From Actinomycetota bacterium (lineage in GTDB: Bacteria; Actinomycetota; Acidimicrobiia; Acidimicrobiales; Poriferisodaliceae), in assembly GCA_002731665.1 (NCBI GenBank), contig PCCJ01000098.1, positions 1-24,952 of the forward strand: a stretch of DNA of 24,952 nucleotides, read 5' to 3'. Position 1 is the first letter of the stretch. Every line of letters starts with the position of its first letter. The translations under genes and the position numbers were made by a program. The notes beneath the pieces were generated by a model that worked only from the letters and a program-made list of their open reading frames with translations, had not been told where the DNA came from and searched no databases. Below are positions 1 through 6,563 of the stretch, piece by piece.

Positions 1-227
1 ACCGTATTGTCAGCCCATGATGGGTAAATGCCTAGCTGACTCGACATATCGGCAACTGGGAAATACCCGCATGTAAAACCGTCGATATCAGATGCGCGTA
101 AGCCTGCGTCAGCTAATGCATTCGCCGCTGCATCAATTGCTAAACCAGTTGAGGAGACATTCGGCACCACTCCAATATTGGTTGACTCAGCTGCACCGAC
201 GATAGCGATAGACCCTGATTCAATCAT
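1..227 (-). CDS. Thiolase-family protein (acetyl-CoA acetyltransferase / lipid-transfer type), N-terminal part
   Basis: Reading leftward from the ATG at 227, the frame stays open to the window edge and gives 75 residues. It begins with an IAIVGAAEST motif and continues with an ALADAGL..SDIDGF segment. This is the usual opening of SCP2/lipid-transfer-type thiolases, which make or cleave C-C bonds on acyl-CoA thioesters. The catalytic Cys and His residues lie outside the window. Its start overlaps the stop of the DUF35 gene upstream (ATGA, 224-227), so the two are probably translationally coupled. Thiolase plus DUF35 partner pairs are known, for example the Ltp2-ChsH2 aldolase of steroid side-chain breakdown, but the substrate here is unknown. 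The family call is confident; the exact reaction is not. Confidence 0.85.
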   Translation of the reverse strand, partial: MIESGSIAIVGAAESTNIGVVPNVSSTGLAIDAAANALADAGLRASDIDGFTCGYFPVADMSSQLGIYPSWADNT

Positions 228-637
228 GACATTTCTCCAAGCGGTTCAAAGCAAAGCACAGTTACGTCAGCAAATTTTTCGAATGTTGCTTTTAGCTTCA
301 TATCTAATTTCAATTTTTCTGGGGTCTGTTCGCAATTAACAATCGAGGACACCAGCAAAGGTCCTTCCTCTAGACGAACTAAAGCAACCGATCGAGGCCC
401 TTCAGTAGCCCAAAACTGGGCAGGTTTTTGCTGAATCGTATAGCTATAAAGAGATCCTATGCCGCTAGCGTCAATCCATCGAACATCTCGTGACGAGCAT
501 TCTGAACATATAGGACTTGGCGGGAAGTAAATTTTCCCGCAAGAACAACACTCACGTATCCGAAAAACGCTTCTTGTGAGCCCGTCCCAAAATTCTTGGG
601 TTTCAGGTGTTGGAACGGGAATCAGTGGGTGCGGCAT
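224..637 (-). CDS. DUF35 zinc-ribbon / OB-fold protein, thiolase partner
   Basis: A 137-residue protein. An N-terminal helix region leads into a rubredoxin-like zinc ribbon with Cys30, Cys33, Cys44 and Cys47 (ECCSCG..FPPSPICSEC), followed by an OB-fold half with the typical GSLYSYTI and ALVRLEEGPLL strands. DUF35 proteins bind thiolase or acyl-CoA dehydrogenase partners and are thought to handle the CoA end of the substrate. The frame extends upstream to 763, but the ATG at 637 gives the family's normal length and avoids overlapping the divergent gene at 702, so it is the preferred start. The stop overlaps the thiolase start by 4 nt. Confidence 0.85.
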   Translation of the reverse strand: MPHPLIPVPTPETQEFWDGLTRSVFRIRECCSCGKIYFPPSPICSECSSRDVRWIDASGIGSLYSYTIQQKPAQFWATEGPRSVALVRLEEGPLLVSSIVNCEQTPEKLKLDMKLKATFEKFADVTVLCFEPLGEMS

Positions 638-701
638 GTAATCCGTTCTAGCCTGGTTACACGACCCTTGCATCAATATTGAGCAAGCTTTGGAGGTAAC
701 T

Positions 702-1538
702 ATGGATGACGTGATTGATTTTCGGTTTCGACCCGTCGGAGCGCAAAGCTGGACACGCGACACAACCTTCCATTATTTAGACCGGATGGGCCTTAAACCA
801 ACACCTTCATTTCTAGCTCAATCAACAGATTTAATGTTCGAAGAGATGAAACAAGCAGGCATATCTTTGGGCGTTATAGGGGTTCCTGGACCTACCGCTA
901 TCCGGGGGTTGAATCCGATAGGAGCAGCAGGTGCTCAAGATGCATTGGCTATTCATCCAGAAATGTTCATCAGCTTTGGTTCAGTTGAGCCCAGCGACAT
1001 CGATATCGCTGTTAAAGAAATTCGAGACCTAGGCGATGCTGGAGTAGTAGGGGTAACCATTGACCCCTCGACTGCACAAGTCAGTAGGCGTTTCGATGAT
1101 CTTTCATTGTATCCGCTTTATGAACAAGCTCAGAAATCCAAAATGTTGATAACAACAACTCAGAGTTGTTTGCTCGGACCATATCTAGATGATTGTCGTC
1201 CAGAATACGTAGATCATGTCGCTACAGATTTCCCTAACCTGACGATCGTGATTCAGCACGGCAGTTGGCCATACGTCCATGAGGCAATAGGACTCTTGTA
1301 TAAACAGCAAAATGTTTTCTTGGTTCCTGGCCAATACGCGCACTACAACTTCCCCGGATCGCAGGAGTACATTCATGCGCTTACTCATCAGTGCCAGGAT
1401 CAAATCATTTTTGGAAGTGTCTACCCCAATTGTGGCTTACTAACTGATCTTCGAGACACGATTAGATCTTGGCAGTTGCCTCCCTCTGTGGAGCGTAAAT
1501 ACCTGCACGAAAACGCAGCGCGCATACTAAATTTTTAG
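702..1538 (+). CDS. Amidohydrolase-2 (TIM-barrel) family protein, metal ligands apparently missing
   Basis: 278 residues. The fold is recognisable from the C-terminal signature (IIFGSVYPN, then SVERKYLHENAARIL) and a central IVIQHGSWP strand, as in the ACMSD/resorcylate-decarboxylase branch of the amidohydrolases. The usual N-terminal metal-binding HxH is replaced by IDFRFRP, and the Asp of the usual GSDYP loop is Val (GSVYP). The protein may therefore be metal-independent, a different kind of enzyme, or non-catalytic. The start at ATG 702 is set by a strong GGAGGT ribosome site at 692-697; the TTG at 690 lies upstream of that site and is rejected. It is the first gene of a rightward row with the DUF1330-like and SDR genes. 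The substrate is unknown. Confidence 0.75.
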   Translation: MDDVIDFRFRPVGAQSWTRDTTFHYLDRMGLKPTPSFLAQSTDLMFEEMKQAGISLGVIGVPGPTAIRGLNPIGAAGAQDALAIHPEMFISFGSVEPSDIDIAVKEIRDLGDAGVVGVTIDPSTAQVSRRFDDLSLYPLYEQAQKSKMLITTTQSCLLGPYLDDCRPEYVDHVATDFPNLTIVIQHGSWPYVHEAIGLLYKQQNVFLVPGQYAHYNFPGSQEYIHALTHQCQDQIIFGSVYPNCGLLTDLRDTIRSWQLPPSVERKYLHENAARILNF

Positions 1539-1567
1539 AATTAGCAGAATCGCAGAAAGAGCAAAAA

Positions 1568-1981
1568 ATGATATTTACGGATATTGAACAAAATCTTGCC
1601 ATTATGGGAACAGGTAAACTAGATGAACCAGTCATCATGTTGAACCTCTTACGCTATAGAGAACTCGCAGCTGAAGGCTTCGGAGTTGATGGCCTAAGCG
1701 GCCGCGATGCTTATGGCGAATACGGCCGACTCTTTGCTGGGTTACATCCCCGTTTCGGGGGTGAGCCCATTTGGATGGGTAAAACTCACACAACAGTTAT
1801 TGGTCTAGAAAACGAACAATGGGATATTTGCATATTAGTGCGTTACCCGAGCCGTCAACATTTTCTCGATATGGTTCACGATAGCGAATACCAAAAGATC
1901 TCTCCGATCCGAGAAGCCGCGCTGGCAGAAAGCAGACTCATCGAAATGTCTCAACTGCTGCCAAAACCAGAAACATCATGA
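1568..1981 (+). CDS. DUF1330-like small dimeric alpha/beta-barrel protein
   Basis: 137 residues. The segments EPVIMLNLLRY, GEPIWMGKTHTTVIG and WDICILVRYPSRQHFLDMV..EYQ match the ferredoxin-like dimeric alpha/beta-barrel of the DUF1330 family. Members are small and have no agreed function; some relatives bind or turn over aromatic or acidic intermediates. An AAAGAG ribosome site precedes the ATG. The gene starts 29 nt after the amidohydrolase stop, and its own stop overlaps the SDR start (ATGA at 1978-1981). The three genes are thus likely one transcription unit and may act on the same substrate. Confidence 0.65.
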   Translation: MIFTDIEQNLAIMGTGKLDEPVIMLNLLRYRELAAEGFGVDGLSGRDAYGEYGRLFAGLHPRFGGEPIWMGKTHTTVIGLENEQWDICILVRYPSRQHFLDMVHDSEYQKISPIREAALAESRLIEMSQLLPKPETS

Positions 1982-2754
1982 CCATGAACGACGGAAAGAC
2001 AATAATTGTTACTGGTGCCGGATCCGGTATCGGTCGATCAACAGTTCTGAGGCTGGCTCAAGACGGCGCGAACGTCATTGCCGTTGATTTAACTCAAGAG
2101 TCTCTCTCACAATTCAATTCTTACCCGAACGTCTCTGTATCGGCCGGTGACGTGACCGAACAAAGCGCCAATAATCAGATGGTTGAAATTGCATTAGAAA
2201 AGTATGGGGTTCTCGATGCTGTTGCCTTAAACGCCGGGGTATTAGTCCAGGGAGATATCCGGCGAGGCTCTATGGCCGACTTCGATCGCGTGATGGATGT
2301 AAATGTTCGCGCCGTTGCCCTTGGAATAAAAGTTTCAGCGGAAGCTATGACAAAATCTGGAGGTTCGATAGTAGTAACCGGTTCAGTTTCCGGGTTACAT
2401 GGAGACAGCGGACTTTGGGCTTACAACGCCTCTAAAGGAGCGGCTGTTAACCTCAGCAGAGCCGCTGCACTGGATCTAGGACATCTCAACATCAGAGTAA
2501 ATGCTGTATGCCCCGGTCCTACAAAAACTGCACTGACTGAAGCCGCTGAGGGCACTGCTATTGGTTCGGCCATGGAAGCAAGACTGCCTCTCGGGCGCTT
2601 CGGCGAACCTGAAGAAGTAGCCGCTGTGATAGCTTTTCTCTGCTCGTCTGACTCGTCGTTCATAACGGGTGCCGCCATACCCGTAGACGGCGGAGTTACA
2701 GCCGGAACCGGTCAATGGGCCACCTACGGTGGAAGACAAGCTGGTTATTTTTAG
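1978..2754 (+). CDS. Short-chain dehydrogenase/reductase (SDR), NAD(P)-dependent
   Basis: 258 residues, the normal length of a classical SDR. The TGAGSGIG nucleotide-binding loop lies at residues 12-19 and the NAG-type motif appears as LNAGV. The catalytic residues are Ser136, Tyr149 and Lys153 (GSVSG..AYNASK). A PGPTKT loop and the C-terminal SSFITGAAIPVDGG segment follow. Such enzymes oxidise a hydroxyl or reduce a carbonyl; the substrate cannot be read from sequence. The start overlaps the previous stop by 4 nt; a second in-frame ATG at 1984 is possible. It probably acts with the two genes before it. Confidence 0.9.
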   Translation: MTMNDGKTIIVTGAGSGIGRSTVLRLAQDGANVIAVDLTQESLSQFNSYPNVSVSAGDVTEQSANNQMVEIALEKYGVLDAVALNAGVLVQGDIRRGSMADFDRVMDVNVRAVALGIKVSAEAMTKSGGSIVVTGSVSGLHGDSGLWAYNASKGAAVNLSRAAALDLGHLNIRVNAVCPGPTKTALTEAAEGTAIGSAMEARLPLGRFGEPEEVAAVIAFLCSSDSSFITGAAIPVDGGVTAGTGQWATYGGRQAGYF

Positions 2755-2797
2755 GCAATATATCTTTTCTTATCGCTTCTGTGGCAGGCTGCACCTT

Positions 2798-3370
2798 ATG
2801 AGCATTCCCCCAATTTCTACCTTTCCAATCCCATCTCTTTCCGACATACCGGAAGATCTCAGAACGATGATGGAAAGCCTCCAAGAAAAAACCGGATTTA
2901 TACCCAACGTTTTCCTTGCGTTAGCACATCGACCACTTGAGCTACGGGCTTTTATGGATTACCACAATGCCCTGATGGAAAAAGAAAGCGGCTTAACGAA
3001 AGCAGAGAGGGAAATGATTGTCGTCGCAACCAGCGCAGCGAATGATTGCATGTATTGTGTAATCGCTCACGGGGCAATTTTACGAATTCGGGCTAAAAAT
3101 CCTTTTATCGCTGATCAGCTAGCGATCGCCCCTGCCAAAGCCGATTTAGACGAACGACAGCATGCAATGATTCGTTTTGCGCTAAAAATGGCTCGCACGC
3201 CCGAGGATGTCGACACAAGCGACCACGACGAGCTTCGCTCTTTCAATTTCTCTGATGAAGATATTTGGGATATTGGAGCAGTGACAGCGTTGTTCGCTCT
3301 TTCGAACCGAATGGCTCATCTAGCTTCGATGAGACCAAATAACGAATTTTTCGCCATGGGTCGCGGCTAA
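2798..3370 (+). CDS. AhpD/CMD-family peroxidase-related protein
   Basis: 190 residues. The AhpD-type redox motif is present as Cys84-x2-Cys87-x3-His91 (CMYCVIAHG), inside the helical carboxymuconolactone-decarboxylase-like fold. The N-terminal half (GFIPNVFLALAHRPLELRAF) and the E-R-E-M region are typical of the 'uncharacterized peroxidase-related enzyme' group. It likely reduces peroxides or serves as a thiol relay. The frame is open from a GTG at 2729 inside the SDR gene, but the ATG at 2798 gives the family's standard N-terminus. It converges on the selenoprotein peroxiredoxin with a 24-nt gap, which hints at a shared role in peroxide defence. Confidence 0.8.
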   Translation: MSIPPISTFPIPSLSDIPEDLRTMMESLQEKTGFIPNVFLALAHRPLELRAFMDYHNALMEKESGLTKAEREMIVVATSAANDCMYCVIAHGAILRIRAKNPFIADQLAIAPAKADLDERQHAMIRFALKMARTPEDVDTSDHDELRSFNFSDEDIWDIGAVTALFALSNRMAHLASMRPNNEFFAMGRG

Positions 3371-3394
3371 CCATTGTCTCTAGCTAAACCGAAA

Positions 3395-3844
3395 CTAATC
3401 GTTAGTCTGTAGAATCTGCAACGCTCGATCAGCATGAATCTTCATATTAGTTTCGCTGGCGATTACACCTAATATTTTTCTATCGACATCGATAACAAAT
3501 GTCTGACGTTTGATACCTAAAGGGCCAACCCGTTTAACACCAAAATATTTGGCAATCTTAGACTTCACATCGCTTAGGAGAGTGAAACCTAGATTATTCG
3601 CCTCATCAAATTCTTTTTGCCGATCAAACTGATCAGCACTAATTCCCACTGGCTGCGAGTCAAGGAGTTCGAACTCTGATGCAAGATCCCGGAAATAGCT
3701 ACTCTCGCGAGTTCAGCCAGGTGAGCTTGCCCTTGGATAGAAGAAGAGCACTACTCGCCCACTTTCCAAAAGATCAGTCAAGTCAACTTTTTCACCATGT
3801 TGATCAATAGCCGAAAAATTTTCAACGACCTGTCCTATTTCCAT
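3395..3844 (-). CDS. Selenocysteine-containing peroxiredoxin (BCP/AhpC-TSA type), read through in-frame TGA
   Basis: From ATG 3844 the frame gives 149 residues if the TGA at 3713-3715 (codon 44) is read as selenocysteine. The context is FYPRASSPGUTRESSYFRD, matching the peroxiredoxin motif FYP-x-A-x-TPG-C-T-x-E, so the TGA sits exactly on the peroxidatic cysteine. Both sides are intact: residues 1-43 form the N-terminal strands, and residues 45-149 carry the GISADQF, YFGVKR and RQTFVIDVDRKI strands. Length matches bacterioferritin-comigratory-protein peroxiredoxins (about 150 aa). The resolving Cys found five residues later in E. coli BCP is Ser49 here, so this is a 1-Cys(Sec) type. A SECIS-like hairpin follows the TGA. 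Premature stop by mutation is the alternative, but it would need to hit the catalytic codon by chance. Confidence 0.85.
3670..3715 (-). promoter_or_regulatory. Predicted bacterial SECIS hairpin for UGA recoding
   Basis: Starting inside the TGA codon, GAACUC (3714-3709) pairs perfectly with GAGUUC (3676-3671). The next bases GCGAGA (3708-3703) pair with UCUUGC (3686-3681), including one G-U pair. A 4-nt bulge (AUCA, 3680-3677) lies on the 3' side. The apical loop is 16 nt (3702-3687) and opens with GU. The 12-bp stem directly after the UGA, at this size, is what SelB-dependent bacterial SECIS elements look like. The pairing was found by eye; no folding energy was computed. Confidence 0.65.
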
Positions 3845-3876
3845 AAGCGGTAGTCTACGTCTAGTCTTCGGTACTT
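3845..3876. promoter_or_regulatory. Compact divergent promoter, probably leaderless in both directions
   Basis: Only 32 nt separate the selenoprotein start (3844) and the ligase start (3877). TAGTCT occurs twice, at 3851-3856 and 3862-3867, 11 bp apart. The second copy fits a TAnnnT -10 box 9 nt before the ligase ATG. On the other strand TAGACT (3857-3852) lies 7 nt before the peroxiredoxin ATG. Neither gene has a ribosome site. This fits leaderless transcripts, which are common in actinobacteria. No clear -35 boxes are seen. Confidence 0.4.
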
Positions 3877-5535
3877 ATGAAAGGACACCCAGATCTACAA
3901 AGTCTCGGACCCAATCTCCCGATAGAACAGTGGACCCTCGTAAATGCTGTTCAGATGCAGGCAAAATCGTACGGTGAGAAAGAATTCCTTTCGTTCGAAA
4001 ACGGTGAGGCTCTCACTTTCGCAGCACTGGACCAGTTAACCGATCAGCTAGCGTCAGGACTGCAAGAATTAGGCTTAAAGCCAGGTGATCGATTGCTTGG
4101 GCTAATGACAAATAGTCGGGACTTTATTCTCCTTATGATCGCAGTCCATAAACGACGAGCAATTTTTGTGCCGATCAACACGGAACTAAAAAGTTCATTT
4201 CTTCAACACCAGGTAGAAAACAGCGAACCGCTCATAGTCGCTGTCGACGAGGATCTGCTCAACCGATTCAATGAAATTGACTTGCCATCGCTTGGCATCA
4301 AACAGATATTGATAACCGGCAAAGAACAAAAATCAGGATCCAACAGCGATCTCAGCTACGGCATTCCAACGACCAATATTGCAACACTCATTAACAGTCC
4401 CATAAGCAGCAACGCTATTGCTTCTCCCGCCCCAGAAGATGTTTGCACAATCATGTACACATCAGGGACCACGGGGCCGGCCAAAGGCGTCTTGATGCCG
4501 CAGGGGCACTGTTATCTTTTTGCGTTGGGCACAGTGGCTGCTATGGAACTAACGGAAGATGATCGCTACTTCTGCTGTATGCCACTTTTTCACGCTAACG
4601 GACTCTTTATGCAAGTTTATGCTTCGCTGCTAGCGGGTTGCTCGGCCTACGTGGCTAAGCATTTCAGCGTGAAGTCTTGGCTAGACACTGTTATCGATCA
4701 AGAAGCTACTGTTACGAATGCTCTTGGAGTAATGCCTGAATTTATTTTTCGAAGTTCACCCTCGCCTCGAGATCATCTTCACAAGTTGACACGAATCATG
4801 GCTATTCCAGTTGCTGAAGAATGGGGAAAAGCAATGGAAGAAAGATTTGGGGTTGTTCTCCGACAGGGCTTTGGTATGACAGAAGTAAATATGGTCGCTT
4901 ACAGCGATCCTGATGATCCCGTTATGGCCGGCTGTGCTGGTCCGCCTCTTTCAGATTTTTTCGAAGTCATGATCGCTGATCCGGAAACTGACACAGAAGT
5001 CGCTGTTGACGCGATAGGTGAGATACTCGTTCGTCCAAAAAAACCATTTTGTTTTAATCTTGGCTATTTTAAAATGCCAGATAAGACGGTGGAAGCATGG
5101 CGGAATCTTTGGTTTCATACGGGGGATGCAGGCAAAATTGATGCTGAAGGACGACTCTTTTTCGTAGATAGAATCAATGACCGGATACGTCGAAGAGGAG
5201 AAAACATCTCGAGTTATGAACTTGAGCAAGCCCTTAATCAGCATCCTGAGGTTGCTGAATCAGCTGTAATCGGTTTAAAGGTTGAGGGTGCTGGAGGTGA
5301 AGATGAGGTCAAGGCTGTTGTTGCAATCTTAGGTTCACAGCCTGACCCAGTTGCTTTCTTAGATTGGTGCACTCCGCGCATGCCAAGACACGCAGTCCCC
5401 CGTTACATTGAATTTGTTTCGGAGCTAGACAAAACCGCTTCAGGCAAAGTAAGAAAACAGGCAATGCGTGATGCTGGGGTAACGGATTCAACGTGGGATC
5501 GAGAATCAATCGGATATCGAATATCTAGAGATTAG
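3877..5535 (+). CDS. AMP-binding acyl-CoA synthetase / CoA ligase
   Basis: 552 residues, full length for an ANL-family acyl-CoA ligase. The ATP-binding loop IMYTSGTTGPAKGV starts near residue 192. QGFGMTE lies near 330, WFHTGD near 411, the hinge motif RINDRIRRRGENIS near 432, and the catalytic lysine of ASGKVRKQ is Lys524. It activates a carboxylic acid with ATP to an acyl-AMP and then to acyl-CoA. The closest look is to crotonobetaine/carnitine- or fatty-acid-CoA ligases, but the substrate pocket cannot be read reliably. There is no ribosome site before the ATG. It probably feeds CoA esters to the thiolase-type genes nearby. Confidence 0.9.
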   Translation: MKGHPDLQSLGPNLPIEQWTLVNAVQMQAKSYGEKEFLSFENGEALTFAALDQLTDQLASGLQELGLKPGDRLLGLMTNSRDFILLMIAVHKRRAIFVPINTELKSSFLQHQVENSEPLIVAVDEDLLNRFNEIDLPSLGIKQILITGKEQKSGSNSDLSYGIPTTNIATLINSPISSNAIASPAPEDVCTIMYTSGTTGPAKGVLMPQGHCYLFALGTVAAMELTEDDRYFCCMPLFHANGLFMQVYASLLAGCSAYVAKHFSVKSWLDTVIDQEATVTNALGVMPEFIFRSSPSPRDHLHKLTRIMAIPVAEEWGKAMEERFGVVLRQGFGMTEVNMVAYSDPDDPVMAGCAGPPLSDFFEVMIADPETDTEVAVDAIGEILVRPKKPFCFNLGYFKMPDKTVEAWRNLWFHTGDAGKIDAEGRLFFVDRINDRIRRRGENISSYELEQALNQHPEVAESAVIGLKVEGAGGEDEVKAVVAILGSQPDPVAFLDWCTPRMPRHAVPRYIEFVSELDKTASGKVRKQAMRDAGVTDSTWDRESIGYRISRD

Positions 5536-5568
5536 ATAGCCTTGAGAGCCGGGGCTCGACCTAATGAT

Positions 5569-5574
5569 TATAAT
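5569..5574 (+). promoter_or_regulatory. -10 box upstream of asparaginase gene
   Basis: A perfect TATAAT lies 17 nt before the asparaginase ATG at 5592. The expected transcript would have a leader of about 10 nt or less. No convincing -35 hexamer sits at the usual distance; TTGAGA at 5542-5547 is 21 nt away, which is too far. It could drive the asparaginase and GlcD-like pair. Confidence 0.4.
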
Positions 5575-5591
5575 TTGTCGAAACATTTACT

Positions 5592-6548
5592 ATGAGTCAA
5601 CCAATAACAGTAGAAGTGACACGAGGACACCATGTGGAGAGCACCCACTTGGTTGACGCCGTCATAGTGAACTCTTCGGGCATTGTGATCAAGTCATGGG
5701 GTGAGCCGCAGCGTCACGTTCTACCCCGGTCAGCTTTAAAACCTATTCAAGCTACGCCCTTAGTTACTTCAGGTGTCGCTGACGGGACTTCCTTAAGTTC
5801 TGATCGATTGGCCATTGCCTGTTCGAGTCACAACGGAGAACACGAACACGTGCGAGTGGTCCAAGACTGGTTAGAAGGTATCGGCTGTTTAGTCGCAGAT
5901 CTTGAATGTGGGGCTCATTACCCTTCAGATCCTGAGAGTTCTATTCTCCTTCGAATGTCAGGGCAGAAACCAGATGCTCGCCATAACAACTGTTCGGGTA
6001 AACACACAGGGTTCCTAGCCCTATCCAAGTTCCATGGTTTTAACTCCCAAAACTATCTACACCCTCATCACGAGCTGCAAACTAAGCACGTCACTCCTGC
6101 TATCGAAGATTTTTGTCGAATAAGTTTACGAAACGAGACTCCAGCGATAGATGGCTGCGGTATCCCTGCCTGGAGTATCCCCATTGCTGCGTTAGCCACT
6201 GGTTGGGCACACATGCAGAACCGAGGATCTGGTAGAAGACTTTTACAAGCAATGATTGACCGGCCTTTCCTTATCGCTGGCACTAACCGAGCGTGTACCA
6301 CTCTTATGATAAAAAGCGCAGGCCGCGCAGCAGTCAAAACCGGTGCTGAAGGAGTTTTCTGTGGAGTCGAGGTCAAGTCAGGCCATGCATTTGCTTTGAA
6401 AACCCGTGATGGAAATTCACGCGCGTCTGAAGCTGTCGCCGCTTGGATGCTTGACCATTTGGGAGCTATCGAACACGCAGCGCCGACAGAGCTACAAAAT
6501 TGGGCTGGAACAAATGTAGGAGAAGTCCGAGTAGCACCAAATACATGA
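5592..6548 (+). CDS. L-asparaginase, asparaginase II family (Rhizobium etli type)
   Basis: 318 residues, close to the family norm (about 330). It releases ammonia from L-asparagine. This family is unrelated to E. coli AnsA/AnsB and uses a serine/lysine site with a zinc nearby. The key residues are visible: Ser47 and Lys50 in HVLPRSALKP, Ser79 in ACSSHNGE, and the zinc-site set Cys134, Lys137 and Cys189 in NNCSGKHTG and DGCGIPAW. These line up one residue or less from the R. etli enzyme numbering as I recall it. It has the short-leader promoter described at 5569 and is followed after 15 nt by the FAD oxidase. Confidence 0.88.
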   Translation: MSQPITVEVTRGHHVESTHLVDAVIVNSSGIVIKSWGEPQRHVLPRSALKPIQATPLVTSGVADGTSLSSDRLAIACSSHNGEHEHVRVVQDWLEGIGCLVADLECGAHYPSDPESSILLRMSGQKPDARHNNCSGKHTGFLALSKFHGFNSQNYLHPHHELQTKHVTPAIEDFCRISLRNETPAIDGCGIPAWSIPIAALATGWAHMQNRGSGRRLLQAMIDRPFLIAGTNRACTTLMIKSAGRAAVKTGAEGVFCGVEVKSGHAFALKTRDGNSRASEAVAAWMLDHLGAIEHAAPTELQNWAGTNVGEVRVAPNT

Positions 6549-6563
6549 CATGCTGTAGCCAGT

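Noticed and set aside
2729..2797. GTG-started extension of the AhpD-like protein overlapping the SDR gene
   Set aside because: The added residues do not fit the family, and the ATG at 2798 begins the standard N-terminus.
3394..3406. ACTAA-TCG-TTAGT inverted repeat at the convergent gene ends as a terminator
   Set aside because: Only five base pairs, no T run, and it overlaps the peroxiredoxin stop codon; too weak to call.
3395..3649. 84-aa free-standing ORF beginning MGISADQF
   Set aside because: It is the C-terminal part of the peroxiredoxin; the frame continues upstream through the recoded TGA to ATG 3844.
3713..3715. Peroxiredoxin as a pseudogene with a premature stop
   Set aside because: The TGA lies precisely at the catalytic Cys codon, both flanks are fully conserved, and a hairpin follows. 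Chance is a poor explanation, though it is not formally excluded.
5545..5556. GAGCCGGGGCTC hairpin as terminator after the CoA ligase gene
   Set aside because: The stem is short with a minimal loop and no T run follows.
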